The notes under the pieces were generated by a model. The model made no database searches. It worked only from the letters and a program-made list of their open reading frames with translations, and was not told the DNA's origin. Shown piece after piece: positions 17,373 to 25,703 of a stretch of 64,000 nt of DNA (position 1 is its first letter; every line of letters begins with the position of its first letter). The DNA comes from Aeromicrobium chenweiae (GTDB lineage Bacteria; Actinomycetota; Actinomycetes; Propionibacteriales; Nocardioidaceae): assembly GCF_003065605.1 (NCBI RefSeq), contig NZ_CP026952.1:2666001-2730000 (forward strand), in the 5' to 3' direction. The position numbers were made by a program, and so were the translations under genes.

Positions 17373-17696
17373 CTACTCCTGGTTCTGCGGAGGCAGCGCG
17401 GCGATCATGGAGTGATCCTTGTCGATCACGCCCATCTTCGCTGCACCACCCGGGGAGCCCAGGTCGTCGAAGAAGTCGACGTTCGCGGTGTAGTAGTCCT
17501 TCCACTCCGGCGGCGTGTCGTCCTCGTAGAAGATCGCCTCGACGGGGCAGACCGGCTCGCACGCGCCACAGTCCACGCACTCGTCCGGGTGGATGTAGAG
17601 CATGCGCTTGCCCTCGTAGATGCAGTCCACAGGACACTCGTCCACACACGCGCGGTCCTTGATGTCCACACACGGCTGGGCGATCACGTACGTCAC
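17373..17696 (-). CDS. fdxA: 7Fe ferredoxin (3Fe-4S/4Fe-4S)
   Basis: 107 residues with cysteines C9, C17, C21, C25, C40, C43, C46 and C50. Compared with Azotobacter ferredoxin I, C9, C17 and C50 fit the 3Fe-4S site and C21, C40, C43 and C46 the 4Fe-4S site, with C25 as the free cysteine. A low-potential electron carrier in the cytoplasm. Start is GTG with GAAGGAG about 8 nt upstream. An iron-box-like sequence lies in the promoter, hinting at control by an IdeR/DtxR repressor. dapC follows after 6 bp. Confidence 0.95.
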   Translation of the reverse strand: MTYVIAQPCVDIKDRACVDECPVDCIYEGKRMLYIHPDECVDCGACEPVCPVEAIFYEDDTPPEWKDYYTANVDFFDDLGSPGGAAKMGVIDKDHSMIAALPPQNQE

Positions 17697-17751
17697 GGGC
17701 AGTTCTCCTTCGGCGAGCTGACTCCAGTATCCCGCCGGCCCGGAGAGCCCC

Positions 17752-17770
17752 TCTAGTAAGGCTCACCTGA
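17752..17770. promoter_or_regulatory. IdeR/DtxR iron-box-like site upstream of fdxA
   Basis: Read on the minus strand, TCAGGTGAGCCTTACTAGA matches the 19-bp iron-box consensus (TTAGGTTAGCCTAACCTAA) at 13 positions, including the core AGGTnAGCCTnAC. It lies 56 bp upstream of the fdxA start and overlaps TACTAG, a plausible -10. The divergent acetyltransferase gene begins 22 bp away on the other side. Confidence 0.5.
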
Positions 17771-17792
17771 GACGACGTGGAAGTCTTGCCCC

Positions 17793-18746
17793 ATGACTCT
17801 AGACGCTGCGCTGATCGGACGACGCATCGTCGTGCGTCATGAGACTGGAGGCGTCGGTCTCACCGGTGGTCCGGAGATGAACGACGTCATCGGTCACGTG
17901 ACCGCGGTCGACGGCACGTCGGTCACGCTCGAGCTGCGCGACGGGCGCGCGGCGGACGTCGCGCTGTCGACGATCGTCACCTGGAAGACGGTGCCGGAGC
18001 GCCCGCTGCGACGGCGCCGCGCCGCCTCCGTCGACGCCGAGGAGCTCACCCGGATCACCTCCCGCGGCTGGCCCGCGATCGAGTCGGTGCCGCTCGGCGA
18101 CTGGGAGCTGCGGGCGTCGGGCAACTTCACCGGACGGGCGAACTCCGTCGCGGTGACCGGCTCCCCGAGGGTCCCGTTCGACGAGGCTCTCGACCGGGTG
18201 CAGGAGTTCTACGCCGCGCGCTCGATGCCCGCGCAGGCCCAGGTCGTCGTCGGCTCGTCCCACGAACGGACGTTCGTCGACGCCGGCTGGATCCGGAAGG
18301 CGGGCTACTTCGGCGGGGCCGTCGTGCAGGTCGCAGATCTCGAGCCGGCGTACGAGGCCGATCCCGAGGCGCGGGTGACGGGCCGGGCCGACGACGAGTG
18401 GCTCGCGCACTACGGGCGCGTCGACGACCCCGCTCACGCCCGAGCCGTGATGGAGGGCCCTGCCCAGGTCGGTTTCGTGTCGATCGGCAGCCCGGTGGTC
18501 GCGATCGGCCGGGTCGTGGTCACCGGCCAGTGGGCCGGACTGGCAGCGGTCGAGGTGGTCCCGGCGGCGCGTCGCCGGGGGCTGGCCCGCCGCGTCGTCG
18601 AGACGTCGCTCGCGTGGGCCGTCGAGCACGGCGCCGACAAGGCGTACCTGCAGACCATGCGCAGCAACACCGCGGCCATCGCGCTCTACGCGCCGTACGG
18701 CTTCGTCGACCACCACGACTACGTCTACCTCGAGCCCGCTGGCTGA
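17793..18746 (+). CDS. GNAT acetyltransferase with N-terminal SH3-like domain
   Basis: 317 residues. The first 65 form a small beta-barrel-like region (IGRRIVVRHE...GHVTAVDGTSVTLELRDG) of the SH3-like type found in Rv0428c-type proteins. Residues 80-180 form a linker/first lobe, and the last 120 carry the GNAT core: LAAVEVVPAARRRGLARRVVE is the acetyl-CoA pyrophosphate loop (R-R-x-G-L-A), followed by YLQTMRSNTAAIALYAPYGF. Acceptor unknown. No ribosome site is visible before the ATG. Confidence 0.85.
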   Translation: MTLDAALIGRRIVVRHETGGVGLTGGPEMNDVIGHVTAVDGTSVTLELRDGRAADVALSTIVTWKTVPERPLRRRRAASVDAEELTRITSRGWPAIESVPLGDWELRASGNFTGRANSVAVTGSPRVPFDEALDRVQEFYAARSMPAQAQVVVGSSHERTFVDAGWIRKAGYFGGAVVQVADLEPAYEADPEARVTGRADDEWLAHYGRVDDPAHARAVMEGPAQVGFVSIGSPVVAIGRVVVTGQWAGLAAVEVVPAARRRGLARRVVETSLAWAVEHGADKAYLQTMRSNTAAIALYAPYGFVDHHDYVYLEPAG

Positions 18747-18752
18747 GCGGCG

Positions 18753-20969
18753 TCAGTCGCCCTTCGGCTTCTTGCCGCAGACGACCCGGTCGGCGGCCTG
18801 GTAGTTCGCCGTGTCGGTCTCGGTCTTGACCTTCTTGCCGTCCCGGAAGAACGTCCGGTAGATGTCGATGTCGAACCCCTCGACAGGACCCTGCGGCACG
18901 CACCGGTTGGTGTCGTCGTACTGGGTGCCGGGGGTGCGGCCGTTGCGGCGCTCGGACCTGCCCGCCTCGATCTTGTCCCAGACCTTCGTGCTCCAGAGCT
19001 CGACGTGCATCCTGCCGGGCGAGGACGGGGTGCTCTTCTTGACGTACGAGCGCACGAGCACGCCGTACTTCGTCGGGTTCTTCCAGCGCAGGTCGAGGCT
19101 GCCGAAGTACACCGTCGCCTCGCGCCCGACCGGGTAGCGGTCGATGTAGAACGCGTGCGGGTGGTGCTCGACGTCGTCCATGCCACCGAAGAAACCGGCG
19201 TTGTACATCGTCGTCGCGACCTGTGACACGCCTCCGCCGAGCTCCTCGCGGAACACGCCACCGTTGATGACCGTGCCGTTGACGAAGCCGTTGGCCTCGG
19301 TGCGCTCCCCGACGACGTCGTTGAAGCTGAACGTCTCGCCGGGCTTGATGAGCGTGCCGTCCATGAGCTCGGCGGCGCGCCCCTGGTTGGTGTTGCGGTA
19401 CTCGGCGTACGGGAAGGAGGTCTCGAACTCGCTGATCTTCTCGGTGATCTTGAGCGCCTTGGCGTCCTTGGTCGTGAACAACGGCTTGACGACCTTCGCC
19501 TCGACCTCGAGGGTCCGCTCGTCGCCGGTCCGGCTCAGAACTGGGACGAGCTTCGTCGCCATCTCCTTGGGCTGCAGGCCGAGGCCCTCCTTGCCGGGCA
19601 CCACGACGGGCTTGCCGTTCTGGATCCTCACCGTGGCGTCCACGGCCTTCTTGCCGATGCCGGTCGTGGAATCAGTGAGCGGGCCCGCGAGCTTCTTGGC
19701 GTCCAGGCGGGGCGTGAGCCGACCGTTCTCGACGCGGATGACGAGGGCCGGGGCGTACGCCGAGACCGGCAGCTCGACGTCCTTGTCGCCGACCGAGAGG
19801 GTCACCGGTCCGCTGACCGCGGTCTTGGCGGTCGTGTCCATGGCGTCGGCGAGGGCGTCCTCATCGACCGACGGCTCCACCTCGACGGTCGGCACGGTGA
19901 TCGGCTTGTCGCTGACCAGGTACGTGCTGCGGATCGCGTCGGCGGTGTCGGACTTCGACACGACGAGGCCCGGCTTGGGCTTGCGGGCGACCGGCTTGCC
20001 GTCGGGGAAGGTGATCTGCGCCTCGACCACGTCCTTGTCGACCGACTCGCTGATCGTGCCGATCGTGCTCTGCAGCAGCGCGTCGTCCACGTCCAGGACC
20101 GGATCGGTCTCGTGGTCGCCGGCGAACAGGGCGATCATGTCGCGCGGGTCCCAGCTGCGTCGTCCGCCGGCCGCCTCGACCGTTCCGTCCACGTCGAGCG
20201 CCAGTCCGGCGTCCTTCGGCGCGATCTGGAAGTCCTTCTTGCCGTGCGTCAGCTCGATCGGACGGTCCGCACGCTGCGACAGCTCGCGGTCGACGAGCGT
20301 CCGAGCCGCCGACGGGGACTTGCCCCCGACGTCGACGCCGCCGATCATCGCGTTCGCGGGCATCCGGCTGCCGGTCAGGAAGTACCCGGCGACGTAGAGG
20401 GCACCGGCCAGCACGATCACCAGCAGCAGCGTGTTGCGGAACCAGTGGCGCTTGCGCTTCTTCACCGGCCCCGCGGGCGGCTCCTCGTCCTGCCGGGGCT
20501 CGTCGACCTCGTCGGGGAACGCCGAGGCCGGGACGACGACGTCCGCCGGGTGGTGGGCCGGGCGAAGGTCGTGCTCGTCCTCGGGGTCGTCGCTCACCGC
20601 GTGCGCCGGAGCTGCTGCGACGGGTTCGTCGTCCGCGCTCTCCTCGTCGTCCGCGTCGTCCTCGTCGGGACTGACGGGGTCGTCGTCGCCCAGGACGTCC
20701 TCGACCTCGTCGTCGGTGAACGCATCGTCCGGCTCGGGATCCTCGTCGTCGTCCGCGTCCTGCGGGGCGGCGGGCTCGTCGTCGTGCAGGTCGAGGTCGA
20801 GCTCGTCGTCCTCGACGACCAGACCGGCCTCGGGCGCCGTGCGTGACTCGTCGGCGTCCGTGCGCGACTCGTCAGCGTCCGTGCGCGACTCGTCGGCGTC
20901 CGTGCGCGACTCGTCGGCGTCCGTGCGCGACTCGTCGGCGTCGTTGGGATCGGGCTGGTCGGTCGTCAT
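18753..20969 (-). CDS. VanW-domain exported protein with acidic repeat-bearing N-terminus
   Basis: 738 residues. Residues 1-170 are a highly acidic cytoplasmic region that opens with five exact DADESRT repeats (10-44). A basic stop and one helix (about 178-198) anchor the protein, leaving 540 residues outside. These include peptidoglycan-binding-4 (YoaR-like) repeats (about 215-480) and a VanW domain (about 520-690: FPYAEYRNTNQGRAAELMDG, FSFNDVVG, GGGVSQVATTMYNAGFF). VanW domains accompany wall-associated proteins; their biochemistry is unclear. It is the last gene of a four-gene operon starting with mshB and overlaps the flavin reductase gene by 4 bp. Confidence 0.88.
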   Translation of the reverse strand: MTTDQPDPNDADESRTDADESRTDADESRTDADESRTDADESRTAPEAGLVVEDDELDLDLHDDEPAAPQDADDDEDPEPDDAFTDDEVEDVLGDDDPVSPDEDDADDEESADDEPVAAAPAHAVSDDPEDEHDLRPAHHPADVVVPASAFPDEVDEPRQDEEPPAGPVKKRKRHWFRNTLLLVIVLAGALYVAGYFLTGSRMPANAMIGGVDVGGKSPSAARTLVDRELSQRADRPIELTHGKKDFQIAPKDAGLALDVDGTVEAAGGRRSWDPRDMIALFAGDHETDPVLDVDDALLQSTIGTISESVDKDVVEAQITFPDGKPVARKPKPGLVVSKSDTADAIRSTYLVSDKPITVPTVEVEPSVDEDALADAMDTTAKTAVSGPVTLSVGDKDVELPVSAYAPALVIRVENGRLTPRLDAKKLAGPLTDSTTGIGKKAVDATVRIQNGKPVVVPGKEGLGLQPKEMATKLVPVLSRTGDERTLEVEAKVVKPLFTTKDAKALKITEKISEFETSFPYAEYRNTNQGRAAELMDGTLIKPGETFSFNDVVGERTEANGFVNGTVINGGVFREELGGGVSQVATTMYNAGFFGGMDDVEHHPHAFYIDRYPVGREATVYFGSLDLRWKNPTKYGVLVRSYVKKSTPSSPGRMHVELWSTKVWDKIEAGRSERRNGRTPGTQYDDTNRCVPQGPVEGFDIDIYRTFFRDGKKVKTETDTANYQAADRVVCGKKPKGD
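20839..20943 (+). repeat. Five tandem 21-bp units coding DADESRT
   Basis: Five adjacent copies of a 21-bp unit (20839, 20860, 20881, 20902, 20923) differ at only three positions in total. Each adds seven residues to the cytoplasmic N-terminus of the VanW protein without shifting the frame, so copy number can vary by slippage. Confidence 0.95.
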
Positions 20970-21499
20970 GCGTCTCCCCCGTACACGGTCTTCTCCGACT
21001 CCGGCAGCCTGACGATCGTCCCGTAGTGCGAACGGTAGTAGAGCAGCGGATCGTCGAGGTCCTCCCGTACGCCGGCGCCCACGACGGCGCCGATGATGAC
21101 GGTGTGGTCACCGCCGTCGGTCACCGTCTCGGTGCGGCACTCCAGCCAGGCCAGCGACTGCTCGAGCAGGACGACGCCGGAGTCCCCGCGGCGGTGCGGG
21201 ACGTGGTCGAACTGGGTCTCCAGCGGGCGGCCCCGGTGCGCGAACCAGGCGGACGCCTCGGTGCCCTCCTCCGCGAGGATCGAGACACCCCAGATGCCGC
21301 TGGTGAGGACCGCGTCGTGGAAGCGGCTGTTCTTGTGCGAGCACACCAGCACCAGCGGCGGGTCGAGCGAGACCGAGCTGAACGCGCTGGCGGTCATCGC
21401 GTGGTCGACCCCGTCGAGGGTCGTCGTCACGACCGTGACACCGCTGGCGAATCGGCCGAGAGCCCCACGGAACGCGCTCGGATCGACCGTCACCGTCAT
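20966..21499 (-). CDS. Flavin reductase domain protein (FMN-binding split barrel)
   Basis: 177 residues of the HpaC/HsaB-type flavin reductase family, which supply reduced flavin to two-component monooxygenases using NAD(P)H. Seen: FRGALGRFASGVTVVTT at the N-terminus, MTASAFSSVSLDPPLVLVC (flavin-binding strand-loop), SGIWGVSILAEEG, and HTVIIGAVV near the end. No partner oxygenase is nearby. It is coupled by 4-bp overlaps to the genes on both sides (DUF6113-like and VanW), placing it in the mshB operon. Confidence 0.9.
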   Translation of the reverse strand: MTVTVDPSAFRGALGRFASGVTVVTTTLDGVDHAMTASAFSSVSLDPPLVLVCSHKNSRFHDAVLTSGIWGVSILAEEGTEASAWFAHRGRPLETQFDHVPHRRGDSGVVLLEQSLAWLECRTETVTDGGDHTVIIGAVVGAGVREDLDDPLLYYRSHYGTIVRLPESEKTVYGGDA

Positions 21500-21831
21500 G
21501 GCACCACCCTAGGAGGTTTGAGGACTGCCAGGACGACGACCCCCAGGGACGAGACGGTGAATCCCCAGCCGAGCCAGTCCGCCGCGACGAGGTAGCTGCC
21601 GCCGGGCGACCACTGCAACGACAGGAGCCCGACCGCCCAGCCCAGCGCGAACCATGCCGCGCCTCGCCGCTCCAGCACGCCGGCCGCGACCGCGGTGACG
21701 TACGTGACCGCTGCGGCGAGCGCGGCCCCCCACGGCCACTCGACCCCACCGACGACCCCCACGTGACGATGCACGATCGCACCGACCACGCACACGTACA
21801 GCCCCAGGGCGACCAGGGCGGCGCGACGCAC
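21496..21831 (-). CDS. Small integral membrane protein (DUF6113-like)
   Basis: 111 residues, four hydrophobic segments separated by very short loops (about 5-22, 34-52, 58-74, 84-104). Proteins of this size and shape are found directly after mshB in other actinobacteria, which is why I assign it to the DUF6113-like group; function unknown. Start is GTG, 6 bp after the mshB stop; the stop overlaps the flavin reductase start. Confidence 0.7.
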   Translation of the reverse strand: MRRAALVALGLYVCVVGAIVHRHVGVVGGVEWPWGAALAAAVTYVTAVAAGVLERRGAAWFALGWAVGLLSLQWSPGGSYLVAADWLGWGFTVSSLGVVVLAVLKPPRVVP

Positions 21832-21837
21832 GGTGTC

Positions 21838-22746
21838 CTACAGACCGGCGAAGAGGTCTTGCTCGAACCCGCTCTCGCCCACGGGGCCGCGGGTGCCCTT
21901 GACCAGGCGGTAGAACTCGGTGCCCCACACCACGGCCGCGACGTCGATGCCGCCGGCGAAGAAGGCCCCGTCCTCGGTGATCTGCGTCTTGTGCGCCTTC
22001 ATGGCGGCGAGCTTGGCCGGCACGTGCTCCGGGCCGACCACCATGGCGTCGAGGTACTCGTCCTCGACCGCGAACGGCGGCAGCTGATCGGGGTCCATGC
22101 CCTCGAAGGTCGTGGTGTCGCCGGACTCGCGCAGCGCCCGGAGGTCCTCGCGGAACCGCGACGCCGACATCGCCGCCCAGTAGAGCTTCGGGATGTCCCA
22201 CGCCTCGCCCAGCTCGGGCTTGAACGACCGCGCCGCGGCGAGATCTGTCGCGTAGTGCGCGACGCGGTGGGCCTGGACGTGGTCGGGGTGCCCGTAGTTG
22301 CCGAACTCGTCGTACGTCACCAGGACCTGGGGCCGCACCTCGCGGATGATCTCCACCAGCAGCGACGCCGCCTCGAGCAGGTCCGCGTTCCAGAAGGCGT
22401 TGTCGTGGATCTCGTCGGCCGCGGTCGCGTTGCCGTTCTCGTCCCACTTCATGCCCGAGTCGCGGAACCGTCCGGCACCGCCGAGGAACCGGTGGTCGCT
22501 GACGCCGAGCGCGGCCATCGCGGCGGCCAGCTCACCCTCGCGGTGCTGTCCCAGCGTGTCGTCACGATCTGCGGCCAGGTGCTCCAGCTCCGGGACGAGG
22601 ACCTCGCCCATCTCCCCCAGCGTGCAGGTGACGAGCGTGACGTGGGCGCCCTCCTGGACGTACTTGGCCATCGTGAGGCCGTTGTTGATCGACTCGTCGT
22701 CCGGGTGGGCGTGCACGAGCAGGATCCGGCGATCGGGGAGGGTCAT
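21838..22746 (-). CDS. mshB: N-acetyl-1-D-myo-inosityl-2-amino-2-deoxy-alpha-D-glucopyranoside deacetylase
   Basis: 302 residues of the LmbE-like zinc deacetylase family. MshB removes the acetyl group from GlcNAc-inositol in mycothiol synthesis. Zinc ligands are visible as H14 and D17 in AHPDDE and H156 in YGHPDH; D16 fits the general base. The mid region TYDEFGNYGHPDHVQAHRV and the C-terminal IDVAAVVWGTEFYRLVKG support MshB over the related Mca. TAGCCT stands 6 nt before the ATG (leaderless). First gene of the operon mshB, DUF6113-like, flavin reductase, VanW protein. Confidence 0.95.
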   Translation of the reverse strand: MTLPDRRILLVHAHPDDESINNGLTMAKYVQEGAHVTLVTCTLGEMGEVLVPELEHLAADRDDTLGQHREGELAAAMAALGVSDHRFLGGAGRFRDSGMKWDENGNATAADEIHDNAFWNADLLEAASLLVEIIREVRPQVLVTYDEFGNYGHPDHVQAHRVAHYATDLAAARSFKPELGEAWDIPKLYWAAMSASRFREDLRALRESGDTTTFEGMDPDQLPPFAVEDEYLDAMVVGPEHVPAKLAAMKAHKTQITEDGAFFAGGIDVAAVVWGTEFYRLVKGTRGPVGESGFEQDLFAGL

Positions 22747-22856
22747 GGCCCAAGGCTACTGAGTGGCCGTCGGGCGCGTGCGGCGCAGCGGACTGGGTAC
22801 GTCATCTCCTGGACGCGACGCGACTCACCCGACGACACTCCCGAGGAGGCCGGCAC

Positions 22857-23147
22857 ATGGCCAAAGACGACGACTGGACCGGCAGCATGTGGAAGCCCTG
22901 GCTCAACCCACCGCAGAAGCATGAGCTGGGGGCCAGGCGTGGTCTGTGGGGCCCCACGATGCTCGTGCTGCTCGGCGTGGTCATCGCCGTGGTCGTGGTC
23001 CTGTTGCTAGTCGACCGCGGCACGCTCGACCGCGGGTGGGCGTACGCGGTGCTGCCGGTCGCGATCATCGCCGCCGCCCTGACCCGTGTGCTGACGATCT
23101 TCAAGGCCAAGGCCGAGGACACCCCGTCGGACGACCGCGACCACTGA
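22857..23147 (+). CDS. Small two-helix membrane protein
   Basis: 96 residues. A polar N-terminus with WKPWLNPPQKHELG precedes two hydrophobic helices (about 33-52 and 60-78) and a charged acidic tail. GAGGAGG stands about 7 nt before the ATG. It looks like one of the short actinobacterial DUF3017-type membrane proteins, but the match is weak and no function is known. It is divergent from mshB. Confidence 0.65.
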   Translation: MAKDDDWTGSMWKPWLNPPQKHELGARRGLWGPTMLVLLGVVIAVVVVLLLVDRGTLDRGWAYAVLPVAIIAAALTRVLTIFKAKAEDTPSDDRDH

Positions 23148-23189
23148 CCGCCGAGCCGCCTCCCTGCACGAAGGTGGTTATGTAGGGGC

Positions 23190-25271
23190 ATGACCGTGTC
23201 CTATCCCCGACTGGCCGCCCGTACGCTCCGCTTCACGCTGGGCATCCCGCGCAACATCACGGTGTCACCGGACGGGCGCACCGTCCGCTTCATCCGCACC
23301 CCCGACGGCGTCACACGCACCGGGCAGCTGTGGGAGCACGACGTGGAGACCGGCACGGAGTCGATCCTCGTGGACCCGGACGCCCTGCTGGGCGAGGCCG
23401 GCGAGCAGCTGTCGGCGGAGGAGCGGTCCCGTCGCGAGCGCAGCCGGGAGTCCGCCGCAGGCCTGGTCGCGTACGACGTCGACCCGACCGGTCGCTGGGC
23501 CTGCTTCACGCTGTCGGGCCAGCTGTGGGCCGTGCACCTCGGCGCGCGGGCCATCACCTCGCTGCCCAGCGTCGGCGCGGTCATCGACCCGCACCTGGAC
23601 CCCACCGGCCGGCGCATCGCGTACGCCTCGGGCGGCGCCCTGCGGGTCATCGGCGTCGACGGACACGACGAGCGCGCCCTGGTGGAGCCGGAGTCGCCCA
23701 CCGAGGTCTGGGGACAGGCCGAGTTCATCGCGGCGGAGGAGATGGACCGCTTCCGCGGGTTCTGGTGGGCACCGGACGGGACGTCGCTGCTGGTCGAGCG
23801 GTTCGACGACGCCCCGGTGCAGACCTGGCACATCGCGGACCCCGAGCACCCGGAGCGCGAGCCGGTGGCGCAGCGCTATCCCGCGGCCGGCACCCCCAAC
23901 GCGGAGGTCACCCTCTGGCACGTCGGCCTCGACGGCAGCCGTACCGAGATCCGGTGGGACCGCGCGACGTACGAGTACCTCGGCCGGGTCAGCTGGACCG
24001 AGCACGGCGCGCCCCTGCTCCAGGTCATGAGCCGTGACCAGAAGTCCTCGCAGATCCTCACGGTCGACGTCTCCACCGGCGAGACCTCGATCGTGCGGGA
24101 GCTGCACGACACCTCGTGGGTCGAGCTCTCCTCCGCGCCGCGGCACGCCCCCGGCGGCGCCCTCGTCACGGTCGAGGACGTCGACGGCTGGCGTCGCGTC
24201 GTCGTCGACGGCTCGCCCGTCTCACCCGACGGGTGGCAGGTGCGCGGCATCGTCGACGCGTTCGCGGACTGCGTCGTGGCCACCGCCTCGCAGGACCCGA
24301 CACAGGTGCAGGTCGTGCGCTTCGGCCTCGACGGCACCGCGACCCCCGTCACCGACGGTCCGGCCGTCCACGGCGCGGTCATGGGCGGCCCGACCACGGT
24401 CGTCATCAGGTCAGGACTGGACGTCGTCGGCACCACGGTCGTCGTCCACCGCGAGGACGCCGACCCCAGCGCCCTGCGGGTGGTGTCCGAGCCCGCGCCG
24501 TTCGAGCCGGTCGTGACGATGCTCGAGGCCGGGGAGCGCGGCCTGCGCACGGCGGTGCTGTTCCCGCGTGACCACCAGCCCGGCTCGACCCGTCTGCCGG
24601 TGCTGATGGACCCGTACGGCGGACCCCACGCCCAGCGGGTCGTGTCCTCGGCGCGCGCCTTCCTCGAGGCGCAGTGGCTGGCCGACCAGGGCTTCTGCGT
24701 CGTCGTGGCGGACGGACGCGGGACGCCGGGGCGTGGGTACGAGTGGGAACGTGCGGTGCTGCACGAGTTCGCGACGGTCACGCTGGACGACCAGGTCGAC
24801 GCGCTGCAGGCCGTCGCGGCGGCGTACCCCGACGACGTCGATCCCTCCCGGGTCGGCATCACCGGCTGGTCGTACGGCGGATACCTCTCCGCGCTCGCGG
24901 TGCTGAAGCGTCCCGACGTGTTCCACGCGGCGGTCGCGGGTGCGCCCGTGACCGAGTGGCGGCTGTACGACACCTGCTACACCGAGCGATACCTCGGCGA
25001 CCCGCGCACGCAGCCGGAGGTCTACGACCGCAACTCGCTGATCCCGCTGGCCCCCGCCCTGGAGCGCCCGCTGATGATCATCCACGGTCTCGCGGACGAC
25101 AACGTCGTCGCGGCGCACACGTTGCGGCTGTCGTCCGCGCTGCTGGCAGCGGGACGCGCGCACACCGTCCTGCCACTCTCCGGGGTCACCCACATGACCC
25201 CGCAGGAGGTCGTCGCGGAGAACCTCAAGCTGCTCCAGGTCGAGTTCCTCAAGGAGCACCTCGGCGCCTGA
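23190..25271 (+). CDS. S9-family dipeptidyl-peptidase IV-like serine peptidase
   Basis: 693 residues, no signal peptide, so cytoplasmic. Residues 20-440 form the beta-propeller (DPPIV N-terminal domain) and include AEEMDRFRGFWW with E183-E184 in the place of the DPP IV double-Glu that binds the substrate amino terminus. The C-terminal alpha/beta hydrolase has nucleophile S561 in GWSYGGY, acid D636/D637 in HGLADDNV, and H668 in GVTHM. It should release dipeptides, probably Xaa-Pro, from peptide amino ends. Confidence 0.93.
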   Translation: MTVSYPRLAARTLRFTLGIPRNITVSPDGRTVRFIRTPDGVTRTGQLWEHDVETGTESILVDPDALLGEAGEQLSAEERSRRERSRESAAGLVAYDVDPTGRWACFTLSGQLWAVHLGARAITSLPSVGAVIDPHLDPTGRRIAYASGGALRVIGVDGHDERALVEPESPTEVWGQAEFIAAEEMDRFRGFWWAPDGTSLLVERFDDAPVQTWHIADPEHPEREPVAQRYPAAGTPNAEVTLWHVGLDGSRTEIRWDRATYEYLGRVSWTEHGAPLLQVMSRDQKSSQILTVDVSTGETSIVRELHDTSWVELSSAPRHAPGGALVTVEDVDGWRRVVVDGSPVSPDGWQVRGIVDAFADCVVATASQDPTQVQVVRFGLDGTATPVTDGPAVHGAVMGGPTTVVIRSGLDVVGTTVVVHREDADPSALRVVSEPAPFEPVVTMLEAGERGLRTAVLFPRDHQPGSTRLPVLMDPYGGPHAQRVVSSARAFLEAQWLADQGFCVVVADGRGTPGRGYEWERAVLHEFATVTLDDQVDALQAVAAAYPDDVDPSRVGITGWSYGGYLSALAVLKRPDVFHAAVAGAPVTEWRLYDTCYTERYLGDPRTQPEVYDRNSLIPLAPALERPLMIIHGLADDNVVAAHTLRLSSALLAAGRAHTVLPLSGVTHMTPQEVVAENLKLLQVEFLKEHLGA

Positions 25272-25284
25272 GCCGGGCTGGGCC

Positions 25285-25551
25285 TCAGCCCTTCAGCCGT
25301 TTGGGCCCGCCCGGAAGCGGCGGCGGCTCCGGGGCCGAGCGGTCGTCGCCGGGCAGCCAGCCGCCGTACACGTCGACCATCTCGACGACCCGCTCGTCGA
25401 AGGGCTCGACGACGAGGACCCAGGCCCGGTCGTCCCAGTCCTCCTCGCCGGCGAACGCCTCGCGCGCCAAGGTGGTCGTGTAGCCCTCGCCCTCGAGCGC
25501 GGCGACCAGCTCGGCGGCGTCGTCGCCCTCGTCGAAATAGACCCCATGCAT
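25285..25551 (-). CDS. Small acidic hypothetical protein
   Basis: 88 residues: an alpha/beta N-terminal part (HGVYFDEGDDAAELVAALEGEGY, then AWVLVVEPFDERVVEMVDVYGGW) and a Pro-rich basic tail. The start at 25551 is preferred over 25578 because TACTAT lies exactly 6 nt upstream, the leaderless pattern. The family looks conserved in related actinobacteria but has no known role. It is convergent with the S9 peptidase. Confidence 0.65.
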   Translation of the reverse strand: MHGVYFDEGDDAAELVAALEGEGYTTTLAREAFAGEEDWDDRAWVLVVEPFDERVVEMVDVYGGWLPGDDRSAPEPPPLPGGPKRLKG

Positions 25552-25703
25552 GGCCCGATAGTACGAGGGCGCCCGCACGCACCGGGCCGGGACCGCCCGT
25601 GAGATCGAGGCCGTCGAAGACAGGGATGCCGTCGGCCCAGGTGAGCCACGGTCGCGGGGCGTTCCGCAGGGACAGGCGACCGCGCAGGGCGCACACTGGA
25701 CGA

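Noticed and set aside
20839..20943. Tandem 21-bp repeats considered as a CRISPR array
   Set aside because: No spacers; units are adjacent and in frame within a coding sequence.
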